The notes beneath the pieces are model-generated. The model was given only the letters and a program-made list of their open reading frames with translations. It made no database searches and was not told the DNA's origin. Source: Microvirga brassicacearum (GTDB taxonomy: Bacteria; Pseudomonadota; Alphaproteobacteria; Rhizobiales; Beijerinckiaceae). From it: a DNA stretch of 64,000 bases. The first letter of the stretch is position 1. The number at the start of each line of letters is the position of its first letter. A program made the translations under genes and the position numbers. Location: positions 323,237 to 387,236 of the forward strand of contig NZ_VCMV01000013.1 of assembly GCF_008757455.1 (NCBI RefSeq), in the 5' to 3' direction. Of the stretch, positions 8,593 to 16,668 are shown in pieces.

Positions 8593-10314
8593 ATGGTCAA
8601 GATCGCCGTCATCGCAGATCCGCATTTTCACGACATCACCTATCGTCCGGGGACGGACGTGGCATCCGCCATCCGGACGCTGGCCGACACGTGCGGGTCC
8701 ACCCGCATCTTCAACGAAAGCTATCACGCGCTCAAGGCCCTGCTCGATGACATCGTGCGGCGGCAGATCTCGATTGTCATCGTCAACGGTGATCTGTCGG
8801 ACGACGGACAGGCCGCGACGATGTCATCCGCTGCGGCGCTCCTGCGCCAATACGCGGCCACTCACGGACTGCGCTTTTTCGCGACACCCGGCAATCACGA
8901 CCTCTATGCGATCCATGGCCGGCATCAGAGCAAACGATTCATCGATGCGGATGGCGGCAATACGCTGGTCACCAGCGATCCCGCCGCCGCCATCGGACGC
9001 TCGACCGCGCGGGTTGTTACCGCGGAAATGTATTGCGGCGGTTATGAGCGTGCCTTGCGCGACATGGCGGAGTTCGGATTTTTCCGCGGTGATGAAGTGC
9101 GTCATTGGGAAACGCCCTTCGGCGACAGCGACGATCTGGAGGCTCGCACATTCGAGATCCGTTCCGCGGACGGGGAGACGGTGAGGCGGATGATCGATGC
9201 CTCCTATCTCGTCGAACCCGTGGAAGGATTGTGGCTGCTTTCCATCGACTCCAATGTGTTCGAACCGAAGCCCGGCGATCGCGATCCGACTGCGGAGAAG
9301 AGCTACATCGACAGCACGGATGCAGGCTGGAACTCGATGCTGCGCAACAAGCCGTTCATCTTCGACTGGATGCGGGACGTCGCCCGCCGCGCCGCCGAGG
9401 GGGGGAAGCGGCTCCTGACCTTTTCCCATTACCCGATCATCGATCCGCTGAACGGCTCGACGGAGCTCGAGGCCCAGCTTCTCGGCAACACCAGCTTCGT
9501 CCGCCGTTCTCCGGCCGCGGATGTGGCGCTCGCCGCCGCTGCGACGGGAATCAAGATTCACTTCAGCGGCCATCTGCATATCAACGATACCGCGCTCGTC
9601 CGCGATGGGGATGACTTCCTGGTGAATGTTGCCGTCCCGTCGATGGTCGGCTTTCCGCCCGCCTACAAGATCGCATCGTTCGAGGGAGACAGGCTGGAAG
9701 TCGAGACGGTGACGATTGCCTCGGTTGCCGGGTATGACGCTGCCTTCGACCTGTATCGCGTCGAGGCGGCCGCCACGGGCGAGGATTTTCGCGACCTGCT
9801 CGACGCAAGCGACCATGCGGATTTTCTCAGCCGCCATCTCGCCGAAATGGTGCGTCGCCGGTATCTGCCGAAGGAATGGCCGGCCGATCTTGCAAGGCTC
9901 GTGCCCGAACTCACCCTCGCAGATCTGTGGCGAATCGCCGGAGTGTCCGAGTCACTGAACGCGGAGGATGTTCGGCCCGGGCCGAAGGACGAGGTCCATG
10001 CGTGGGGAGCGGTCCCCTTCATGGACCTGATGGTGGACTGGTATCGGCTTCGCAAAGGACGCGAGATCGCTTTCGATTTCATCCCTGCGGACCGGCTGGA
10101 GGCCTACCGCGTATTGGCGAGGCGCTATGCGGCAGGGTCATGGACCGCCTCGAGCGCACAGGCACGCCTGGCGAGCTTCTTGTCGATTCTCGAATCCTAC
10201 CTCGACTCCAACCCGTCGCGGAACTTCGCCGTTGATTTGAGAACCGGCCGGATCGAAGCGCGCCCCGCCACCTATTTGGGGCGGACAGACTTGCGCCAGA
10301 TGGGGGTCGCCTGA
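8593..10314 (+). CDS. Calcineurin-like metallophosphoesterase
   Basis: Predicted binuclear-metal phosphoesterase, 573 aa. Motifs in order from the ATG at 8593 are ADPHFHD (about residue 8), NGDLSDDG (about 60), PGNHD (about 99), SHYP (about 277) and SGHLHIND (about 321), which form a full calcineurin site. The C-terminal 200 residues are an uncharacterised, mostly helical extension, making the protein about twice the core domain length. A TTG at 8581 is an alternative start. No signal peptide is seen, so the enzyme is probably cytoplasmic. The 3' end overlaps the convergent LacI-type gene by 43 bp. It could be a phosphodiesterase feeding the monoesterases upstream. Confidence 0.88.
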   Translation: MVKIAVIADPHFHDITYRPGTDVASAIRTLADTCGSTRIFNESYHALKALLDDIVRRQISIVIVNGDLSDDGQAATMSSAAALLRQYAATHGLRFFATPGNHDLYAIHGRHQSKRFIDADGGNTLVTSDPAAAIGRSTARVVTAEMYCGGYERALRDMAEFGFFRGDEVRHWETPFGDSDDLEARTFEIRSADGETVRRMIDASYLVEPVEGLWLLSIDSNVFEPKPGDRDPTAEKSYIDSTDAGWNSMLRNKPFIFDWMRDVARRAAEGGKRLLTFSHYPIIDPLNGSTELEAQLLGNTSFVRRSPAADVALAAAATGIKIHFSGHLHINDTALVRDGDDFLVNVAVPSMVGFPPAYKIASFEGDRLEVETVTIASVAGYDAAFDLYRVEAAATGEDFRDLLDASDHADFLSRHLAEMVRRRYLPKEWPADLARLVPELTLADLWRIAGVSESLNAEDVRPGPKDEVHAWGAVPFMDLMVDWYRLRKGREIAFDFIPADRLEAYRVLARRYAAGSWTASSAQARLASFLSILESYLDSNPSRNFAVDLRTGRIEARPATYLGRTDLRQMGVA

Positions 10315-11303
10315 AAAGAGACCGCCGCCTCGCTGACCGTTCCCTCCGCGGGTTCCTCGAGTAGCGCCGCAATCTTGTCGGCCATCTGGTCGATCGGCTG
10401 GCGGAATGTGGTCAGCGCATAGGAAGCCCAGCCGGCCTGTTCGATGTCGTCGAAGCCGACGATGCAAATGTCAGCGGGAACAGCCATCCCGAACTCGAAC
10501 CGCGCGGCATCCATGAAGCCGCAGGCTAGGAGATCCGTGACGCAGAAAGCCGCATCCGGCCGGTCGGACTGGGGCAGCAGCAACCGCGCCGCGTCGTAAC
10601 CGGAGGCATAGGTCGTCGGCCCGGCGCGTGTCACCGACACCTCGATGCCGGCGTCGCTCGCCGTTGCGAGAAACGCCCGCTCCCGGGACAGCAGACTGGG
10701 CGTGCCCGCCATCGAGGAGACGATCGCGATCTTCCGGCATCCGGCGCGCAGCAGCATATGGAATGCCTCGCGGGATGCGGTGACATTGTCGACGGCGAGA
10801 TTCTCCGGTCCCTCAAGCCGGTCGTCGCGGTTGATCAGGAACACGTGCTGCCCGCTCTTCAGGCAGGTGTCGATCAGCGAAGCCGGCGGGGCGCCGGACA
10901 ATACAACAGTCGCGTCGGCGCGGTAGTGTAAGGTTTGACGTAGCGCCACTTCGACTCTGGCGCTTTCGCCCGAGGTGTTGATCACCATCGCGACCCGGCC
11001 GATGGCTTGCAGGCGCCGGGTCATCGCATCGAGGATCCGGGCCTGATAGGGCGTGCTCAAATCGGCGCCGATGATGCAGACGATGCCGCTGTTGTCGTTG
11101 ATCAGGCTGCGCGCCAGTTGATTGACGTGATAGCCGAGCACGTCGGCTGCCTGAAGGACCTTTTGCCGGGTCGCCTTCGAAACGCTCGCGCCTTCGGTGA
11201 AGGTCCGCGAAACGGCCGAACGCGAAACGCCGGCCAGGTCCGCTACCTGCTGCGCGCTGACGAACGATCGGCCGATGCGGGATTCAGGCATCTGGAAACT
11301 CAT
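10272..11303 (-). CDS. LacI-family transcriptional regulator
   Basis: DNA-binding repressor or activator, 343 aa from the ATG at 11303 (MSFQMPESRIGRS). The helix-turn-helix is at residues about 15-40 (SAQQVADLAGVSRSAVSRTFTEG), followed by the hinge helix region (NQLARSL) and a periplasmic-binding-protein-like effector domain. A longer frame reaches 11387 but has no family resemblance. The gene converges on the phosphatase operon, so it is a natural candidate regulator of it; LacI proteins usually sense sugars or polyols, which would suit a sugar- or inositol-phosphate locus. An imperfect inverted repeat lies upstream at 11351-11377. Confidence 0.92.
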   Translation of the reverse strand: MSFQMPESRIGRSFVSAQQVADLAGVSRSAVSRTFTEGASVSKATRQKVLQAADVLGYHVNQLARSLINDNSGIVCIIGADLSTPYQARILDAMTRRLQAIGRVAMVINTSGESARVEVALRQTLHYRADATVVLSGAPPASLIDTCLKSGQHVFLINRDDRLEGPENLAVDNVTASREAFHMLLRAGCRKIAIVSSMAGTPSLLSRERAFLATASDAGIEVSVTRAGPTTYASGYDAARLLLPQSDRPDAAFCVTDLLACGFMDAARFEFGMAVPADICIVGFDDIEQAGWASYALTTFRQPIDQMADKIAALLEEPAEGTVSEAAVSFQATPIWRKSVRPK

Positions 11304-11350
11304 GTTCTCGCCTGAACTGCAGAGCTTGAACCCTGCGAAGCGATCGGTTC

Positions 11351-11377
11351 GAGGGATCGACGAGAGTGTCGTCCCTC
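11351..11377. promoter_or_regulatory. Imperfect inverted repeat upstream of the LacI-type gene
   Basis: Left arm GAGGGATCGAC and right arm GTCGTCCCTC pair with one extra base across a 6-nt centre. It lies 48 bp upstream of the LacI-type start codon, where an autoregulatory operator is common. It could also be a transcribed hairpin. The rest of 11304-11650 shows no gene. Confidence 0.35.
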
Positions 11378-11650
11378 GATTCCTCAATAGTAGGAGCGTC
11401 CGCGCTCTTCAAGGTGGCTTAACTGACACCCGGCGCCTTGACATGAATGCAGTCGCCTGACTGACTCACCCCGCGACGTTGACCACGGCTCCCATGGCAT
11501 TGAGGCGATACAGACGGGTGCCAGGGCGGAGCGGCGGCAATGGGCGGGAGAAAAACTCCTGCAATACGGGACAGGGCGATGCCGGATCGTCTAACCTCGA
11601 TGGGCGGCCAGGACAGCACGGGAGGCTTGTCGCCCCACTTTGCTGTCAAG

Positions 11651-11962
11651 GTTGAGCAAGCCTCTGCAAATTGCGCACCGCCATCGAGGCGCTCGGTGCA
11701 AAGCCGGGTCAGGTTGCCAAGCTCACGGTCTTCGTGGTCGATCACTATATGTCCAAGCTTGAGGTGCTGACCAAGAACGTTAAGGCAATGTTCGGCGAGG
11801 CTGCCGGCGCAAACCCTGATTCCCGTCCCCAAGCTTGCAATTGACCCGATGCTCTTCGAGGTCGAAGCCGTCGTTATTCTGGAATATGCGGTGTCAGATC
11901 AGGGCTGTTCGGGTTGCCGAATCCTTGCGACGGCGTGTAAGTACCTGCCCTGGCAAAGATGA
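11651..11962 (+). pseudogene. RidA/YjgF-family remnant with two frameshifts
   Basis: Read with two frame changes, this stretch gives a RidA-family C-terminal half: VEQASAN, then (frame change near 11670) LRTAIEALGAKPGQVAKLTV and FVVDHYMSKLEVLTKNVKAMF, then (frame change near 11795) LPAQTLIPVPKLAIDPMLFE and VEAVVILE. The phrase LPAQTLIPVPKLA is typical of the family end. The N-terminal part is not recognisable. RidA proteins are imine/enamine deaminases. The reading continues to a TGA at 11960-11962, 9 bp before the efflux gene. Either true decay or sequencing indels would explain the breaks; two in 130 bp favour decay. Confidence 0.75.
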
Positions 11963-11971
11963 GAGTCAGTC

Positions 11972-13519
11972 ATGCAAGAACGGGTAACTGTTGAAAACCA
12001 GCCACTCGCGGGACGCCGTGAGTGGATCGGGCTCTGCGTTCTGTCGACCGCTTGCCTTATCTACTCGATGGATCTGTCGGTCCTCTTTCTCGCGATGCCT
12101 GCAATCGTTGCAGATCTCGATCCATCAGCCTCCGAACTTCTCTGGATCAACGATATCTACGGTTTCATGGTCGCGGGCTTCCTCGTGACAATGGGTACGC
12201 TTGGGGATCGGATCGGTCGCAGGCGTGTGCTGCTCATCGGTGCCTTCGCTTTCGGTTTGGCGTCCGCACTTGCCGCATATTCAAGCACGGCCCAGCAACT
12301 CATCATTGCTCGGGCGTTGCTTGGAATCGCCGGTGCGACCATCGCTCCGTCGACTCTGTCTCTAGTGGTCAATCTCTTTCAGAACGAAGCCGAGCGGAAC
12401 CGGGCGATCGGCATTTGGGGCACTGCCTTCGCCTTAGGTGGGCTGGTAGGACCTCTGATCGGCGGGGTGCTGCTGCAATACTTTCATTGGGGATCGGTGT
12501 TTCTGATCAACATACCGGTCATGCTAGCGCTGCTGATCGCTGCGCCCTTCCTCTTGCCAGAATACAAGAATGAGGGCGGCGAAAAGCTCGATCTGCTCAG
12601 TGTGGCGCTGTCGCTTGGGTCCGTCCTGCCCATCATCTACGGCTTCAAACATATGGCAGCGGATGGCTTCGCGCCGCGCCAACTGCTTGCCATCGCGGCC
12701 GGTGTGCTGGTCGGTGTGCTGTTCGTGCGCCGCCAGAAAAGCCTCGCGCATCCGCTGATAGACCTGCGCCTGTTCCGCATCCCCGCATTCACCGCCTCGC
12801 TGATCGTCAATCTGGCTGGCGTGTTTTTCGTGTTTGGCGTGTTCTTGTTTCAGAACCTGTTTCTGCAACTGGTTCTTGACCTATCGCCGCTTGAAGCAGC
12901 CTTGTGGTCCGTGCCATCCGCGCTTGTCTTCACGATCATGTCGTTTCAGGCACATCGCTTCACGAACCGGCTTGGGCCGATCAAGACCGTCCTCCTTGGC
13001 CTGCTTGTCAATGCCGTCGCCGTATCCGTGATGGCAGCCGCCGCCTACGCCGAGAGCCTGGTCGGCGTCCTTGGAGCAAGCATGCTGATTGGCTTTGGCT
13101 TCGTGCCGGTCATCCTCACCACGACGGGCCTGATCGTGGGGACTGCACCACCGGAGCAGGCAGGTTCGGCCTCCGCAATCTCCGAGACAAGCGCAGAGTT
13201 CGGCGGAGCGCTCGGCGTCGCAATTCTTGGAAGCCTTGGAACGCTGGTCTACCGCATGACGATGGACGGCGTCGACCTGAGCGGGCTGAACGCCGCTCAG
13301 CAGTTAGCCGTCTCCACCACGCTCGCTGGCGCGGTCGAGACAGCCAAGGCGATGGGCGAAACCGCACCTGCATGGCTGGAAGTGGCACGGAGCGGCTTCT
13401 CGCTGGGCTTCGCGGCTTGCTGCGCTCTCGCTTCGGTCACGCTGCTCGGTCTGGCAGCTCTTGCCCAGAAGATCTATTCCAGCGCTCATCTCGATGAGGA
13501 TGCGGCGATCTCTCACTAG
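11972..13519 (+). CDS. MFS efflux transporter, DHA2 (QacA/SmvA-like) family
   Basis: Proton-driven multidrug exporter of the inner membrane, 515 aa with about 14 hydrophobic segments, the DHA2 length. Visible landmarks are an acidic residue in TM1 (YSMDLSVLFLAMPAI, about residue 33), motif A GTLGDRIGRRRVL (about 76) and motif C in GGLVGPLIGGVLL (about 155). SmvA/QacA proteins export quaternary ammonium compounds, dyes and some antibiotics. The gene stands alone between two decayed genes, so it may have arrived by transfer. No regulator gene adjoins it, unlike many smvA loci. Confidence 0.9.
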   Translation: MQERVTVENQPLAGRREWIGLCVLSTACLIYSMDLSVLFLAMPAIVADLDPSASELLWINDIYGFMVAGFLVTMGTLGDRIGRRRVLLIGAFAFGLASALAAYSSTAQQLIIARALLGIAGATIAPSTLSLVVNLFQNEAERNRAIGIWGTAFALGGLVGPLIGGVLLQYFHWGSVFLINIPVMLALLIAAPFLLPEYKNEGGEKLDLLSVALSLGSVLPIIYGFKHMAADGFAPRQLLAIAAGVLVGVLFVRRQKSLAHPLIDLRLFRIPAFTASLIVNLAGVFFVFGVFLFQNLFLQLVLDLSPLEAALWSVPSALVFTIMSFQAHRFTNRLGPIKTVLLGLLVNAVAVSVMAAAAYAESLVGVLGASMLIGFGFVPVILTTTGLIVGTAPPEQAGSASAISETSAEFGGALGVAILGSLGTLVYRMTMDGVDLSGLNAAQQLAVSTTLAGAVETAKAMGETAPAWLEVARSGFSLGFAACCALASVTLLGLAALAQKIYSSAHLDEDAAISH

Positions 13520-13551
13520 GCGCCGCTTGGAGCACTCCAAAGCTGACCCTC

Positions 13552-14004
13552 TTGGCACAGGGCGCCGTGACCATCGCCGGCCGTCCCCGCCCCTCGCTTC
13601 GCTTTCGCGGCAAGTCGTTCTTGGCGCTGGTTCTCGCACCCGTCGTACCGATGCGCGACTGGCGAGCTGACGCAGAACTCGCCCGGGTTCTTCTCCGGTC
13701 GGCCTGTTGTTCTCGACGTATCTGCGCTCAGGCCGCGGGAGGTTCTATTCATATCTACGGCTCGCTCCGTGGACGAGCCGTCGCCGGTTACACGGGGAAT
13801 TCGACGGCTCGAATTTTCTGCCGCAAATTCGAGGCCGAACTCGTTGCTGTCAATGGCCTCTACAAGACCACCGACGACCTTGGTTCCAAGTTCCGCAATC
13901 TGCCGATTCAGGTTCGCCTCGACGGCGATTCCCTGATCCTCACACTGTTGGATCCCGGCGCTGCCGGTGCGGGCAGTGCAAAGAACAGGGCGGCCGTTCG
14001 TTAG
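13552..14004 (+). pseudogene. minC: minC remnant (internal deletion and frameshifts)
   Basis: Pieces of the septum-site inhibitor MinC are recognisable in order. Frame 1 gives the N-domain start SLRFRGKSFLALVLAP (about 13594-13641). Frame 2 gives SPGFFSGRPVVLDVSAL (about 13679-13729). Frame 1 again gives the C-domain AAGGSIHIYGSLRGRAVAG, ARIFCRKFEAELVAVNGLYK and the remainder to a stop at 14004. About 100 residues, including the linker and the RSGQ block of the C-domain, are missing between the last two pieces (junction near 13730). The product cannot be a working MinC. No minD follows. A functional copy presumably exists elsewhere in the genome. Confidence 0.82.
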
Positions 14005-14487
14005 CGTCATGGCGATTATGCGGGTGCGGCGGTCTTTTGTCGTGTGTCTGGACCACGCCGCTTGGAACGTCCGCTGCCAATTTGTTTCTCAAAAGCGGAC
14101 CGACTGGAATCGGCCCAATCCGGTCATGCCCACGCTGGTGCGCTGATAGAGGTGGAGGGCGCTGGCGGGTTCGGCTGTTATTCCGGCAGAGGCAATCGTG
14201 CCCGGCCGTGGACGGAGTCAGCTGCGAACCTGTCGCTACCCGAGTTTTCCCCTGATACTTAGGAGATACAGGGATTTTTGCTCGATCTGAGCTCTCCCAC
14301 GTGGACGGGCGCGTGGAATACAGCATCCATTCTTTTACTGTTCACGACCACGGCGATTATGGCGCTTTCGGGTATTTCGATTGCAAACGTTTCTTGAGTC
14401 ATCCTTTTAACTGAGCCGTCGAGGGTAGAGCTTTCCCCCAACTGGCCGAAATTGAGGAAGCCGCGGCGATCTGCGCCTCGCAGCCAA
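14005..14487. other. Gene-free stretch downstream of the minC remnant
   Basis: I find no convincing gene in either strand. Short open frames have no recognisable sequence or ribosome site. The stretch joins the decayed minC to the regulatory box at 14488 and is probably relic DNA. Confidence 0.5.
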
Positions 14488-14506
14488 TTAGTCCCTTCGG
14501 ACGATT
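14488..14506 (+). promoter_or_regulatory. Catabolic regulon box 1 (TTAGTCCCTTCGGACGATT)
   Basis: Perfect GTCC-N4-GGAC dyad inside the 19-bp box shared by most operons of the catabolic region (consensus TTAGTCYNTTCGGACGATG). It lies 61 bp upstream of the ATG at 14568. A TGCAC-N5-GTGCA inverted repeat follows directly in the presumed leader. Confidence 0.7.
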
Positions 14507-14567
14507 GCACGAGGGGTGCACGGGCCTAGCGTGCCTCGCCCAGTAGAACCACTTGGGAAGGGCAGTC

Positions 14568-15464
14568 ATGCGCGATCTTGTCGAACCGCGCCGAGCGGAC
14601 ATTACCTATGAAACGGCCGAGCCGGTCCGCTATGAGCAGGAAGGCCCCGTCGTCTGGATCACGATGAACAGGCCGCAGTTCAACAATGCCCAGAACTCCC
14701 AGATGACCTATGCGCTGGACGATGCGTTCCGCCGCGCCGTCGATGACGATTCCGTCAAGGCCATCATCCTGCGGGGTGAGGGCAAACATTTCTCGGCAGG
14801 GCACGATATCGGCACGCCGGGCCGGGATGTGCACAAGACGTTCGAGCGCCGCCTTCCTTTCGCCGATCACACCAACAAGCCTGCGGCCGAAATGCTCTAC
14901 ACGCGCGAGCATGAGGTCTACCTTGGCATGTGCCGGCGCTGGCGCGATCTTCCCAAGCCGACCATCGCCCTTGTTCAGGGAGCCTGCATCGCCGGCGGAT
15001 TGATGCTGGCATGGGTCTGCGATCTGATCGTCGCGAGCGAGGATGCATTCTTCCAGGATCCGGTCCTGCGCATGGGGATCCCCGGTGTCGAATACTTCGC
15101 CCACGCTTTCGAGCTTCCCCCTCGCGTGGCCAAGGAATTCATCCTGCTGGGCGAACGGCTTCCTGCCGCGCGTGCGGAACAGTTCGGCATGGTCAACAAG
15201 GTGGTGCCCCGCGCCGAGCTGGAAGCCGCGGGGCGGACCATGGCGCAGCGCCTCGCGGAGCAGCCTCGTCTCGGTCTCTGGTTGACCAAGCAGGCTGTCA
15301 ATCACGTGGAGGATCTGCGCGGCAAGCGAACCGCCATGGATGCCCATTACCACATGCACCATTTCGCGCATGCGCAGAACGATCTGACGACCGGCAACAT
15401 GCTCGGCGGCCATGACGCCAAGAGCATGGCCGCGGCCAACAAGAAGCAGGCGGAGAACGGCTGA
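14568..15464 (+). CDS. Enoyl-CoA hydratase/crotonase-family protein with atypical active site
   Basis: Crotonase-fold protein, 298 aa. The CoA-binding and oxyanion-hole blocks are present (GKHFSAGHD, about residue 73, and GACIAGGLMLA, about 140). Both catalytic glutamates of ordinary hydratases are replaced: the GGGxE position reads AGGLM and the QPE position reads FFQDPVLRMGIPG. It is therefore probably not a plain 2-enoyl-CoA hydratase; crotonase relatives also hydrolyse, isomerise or cleave C-C bonds. Start: ATG at 14568 after gggaaggg, preferred over a TTG at 14553. It is first gene of an operon with two acyl-CoA dehydrogenases, under box 1. Confidence 0.85.
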   Translation: MRDLVEPRRADITYETAEPVRYEQEGPVVWITMNRPQFNNAQNSQMTYALDDAFRRAVDDDSVKAIILRGEGKHFSAGHDIGTPGRDVHKTFERRLPFADHTNKPAAEMLYTREHEVYLGMCRRWRDLPKPTIALVQGACIAGGLMLAWVCDLIVASEDAFFQDPVLRMGIPGVEYFAHAFELPPRVAKEFILLGERLPAARAEQFGMVNKVVPRAELEAAGRTMAQRLAEQPRLGLWLTKQAVNHVEDLRGKRTAMDAHYHMHHFAHAQNDLTTGNMLGGHDAKSMAAANKKQAENG

Positions 15465-15504
15465 TGGAAACGTCGCCGCGCGCCATCCGCTGACAAGGAC
15501 ATTC

Positions 15505-16668
15505 ATGAACCTGATTTATACTGAAGAGCAGAAAGCCTTCCGCCGGGAAGTAAGGTCTTGGCTCGAGGCGCATGTGCCGCGCCAGCCCTTGCCGTCCTTC
15601 GACGCGAGCCGCGAGGGTTTCGAGGCGCACCGTGAATGGGAGCGCATTCTCGACGAAGGGCGCTGGGGCATGGTGACGTGGCCGGAGCGCTATGGCGGGC
15701 GCGGCCTCGATCTCATTCAATGGCTGATCTTCGAGGAGGAATATTATCGTGCCGGCGCACCCCTGCGCGTCAACCAGAACGGCATCTTCCTGCTTGGCCC
15801 CACGCTGATGGAATATGGAACCCCCGAGCAGAAGAGCCGCTTCCTCCCGAAGATGGCCTCTGGTGACGAGATCTGGGCCCAGGCCTGGTCCGAACCGCAG
15901 GCGGGAAGCGATCTTGCGGCCGTGCGCGCCAGCGCCACCCGCGCGGGCGACGAGTACGTTCTGCGCGGCCATAAGATCTGGTCGTCGCGCGCCGTCTTCG
16001 CCGATTGGGCCTTCGGCCTCTTTCGCTCGGATCCTGGGTCGGAGCGCCACAAGGGCCTCTCCCTGATCTTTTTTCCGCTCGATGCGCCGGGCGTTCGGAT
16101 TCAAGCCATTCCGCAGATCGACGGCGAGACGGGCTTCGCAGAAATCTTCCTGGACGACGTGCGGGTGCCGGCTTTCAATCGCCTGGGGGCAGAGGGTGAG
16201 GGCTGGGCCATCTGCATGGCAACAGCCGGTTTCGAACGCGGCCTCATGCTCCGCAGCCCTGCGCGGTTTCAGGTGACGGCCCGCCGGCTCGTCGAGCTGT
16301 TCAAGACCTGCGAGAGGGATGCCGACCCGGCCATACGGGCCGCGGTCCTGAAGGCCTGGATGGATACGGACGCTTACGCGTTGTCGATCTATCACACGGC
16401 GTCCCGTCTGAACGCGGGCGGCCAGATCGGTGCTGAAGCGAGCACGAACAAGATCTTCTGGTCGGAGATGGACATCGCCATGCACAAGACCGCGCTTTCG
16501 CTCCTCGGAGCGCGGGCGGAGTTGTCCCGGCATGCCTCCGAAGCCGTCGAAGCCGGACGGTGGCTCGACGGGTACTTCTTCTCTCTCGCGGGCCCCATCT
16601 ATGCAGGCTCCAATGAGATTCAGCGCAACATCATCGCCGAGCGGATGCTCGGCCTGCCACGGGTGTGA
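15505..16668 (+). CDS. Acyl-CoA dehydrogenase, catalytic partner of a pair
   Basis: FAD-dependent alpha,beta-dehydrogenation of an acyl-CoA, 387 aa. Visible blocks are WPERYGGRGLD (about residue 54), AQAWSEPQAGSDLA (FAD/substrate contact, about 126) and the C-terminal YAGSNEIQRNIIAERMLGLP, whose glutamate is the usual catalytic base. The start is the ATG at 15505; the frame is open upstream only within the preceding gene. It overlaps the next dehydrogenase by 4 bp (GTGA). Steroid-degrading bacteria typically encode such enzymes in pairs that form alpha2beta2 heterotetramers (FadE26/27, FadE28/29 type). Confidence 0.92.
   Translation: MNLIYTEEQKAFRREVRSWLEAHVPRQPLPSFDASREGFEAHREWERILDEGRWGMVTWPERYGGRGLDLIQWLIFEEEYYRAGAPLRVNQNGIFLLGPTLMEYGTPEQKSRFLPKMASGDEIWAQAWSEPQAGSDLAAVRASATRAGDEYVLRGHKIWSSRAVFADWAFGLFRSDPGSERHKGLSLIFFPLDAPGVRIQAIPQIDGETGFAEIFLDDVRVPAFNRLGAEGEGWAICMATAGFERGLMLRSPARFQVTARRLVELFKTCERDADPAIRAAVLKAWMDTDAYALSIYHTASRLNAGGQIGAEASTNKIFWSEMDIAMHKTALSLLGARAELSRHASEAVEAGRWLDGYFFSLAGPIYAGSNEIQRNIIAERMLGLPRV

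Noticed and set aside
11419-11832. Minus-strand frame of 137 codons
   Set aside because: It is antisense to the frameshifted RidA remnant, whose forward reading is recognisable.
13516-14010. Minus-strand frame of 164 codons
   Set aside because: It is antisense to the minC remnant and has no recognisable domain.
14259-14510. Minus-strand 83-codon frame in the gene-free stretch
   Set aside because: No ribosome site or family resemblance, and it overlaps regulatory box 1.
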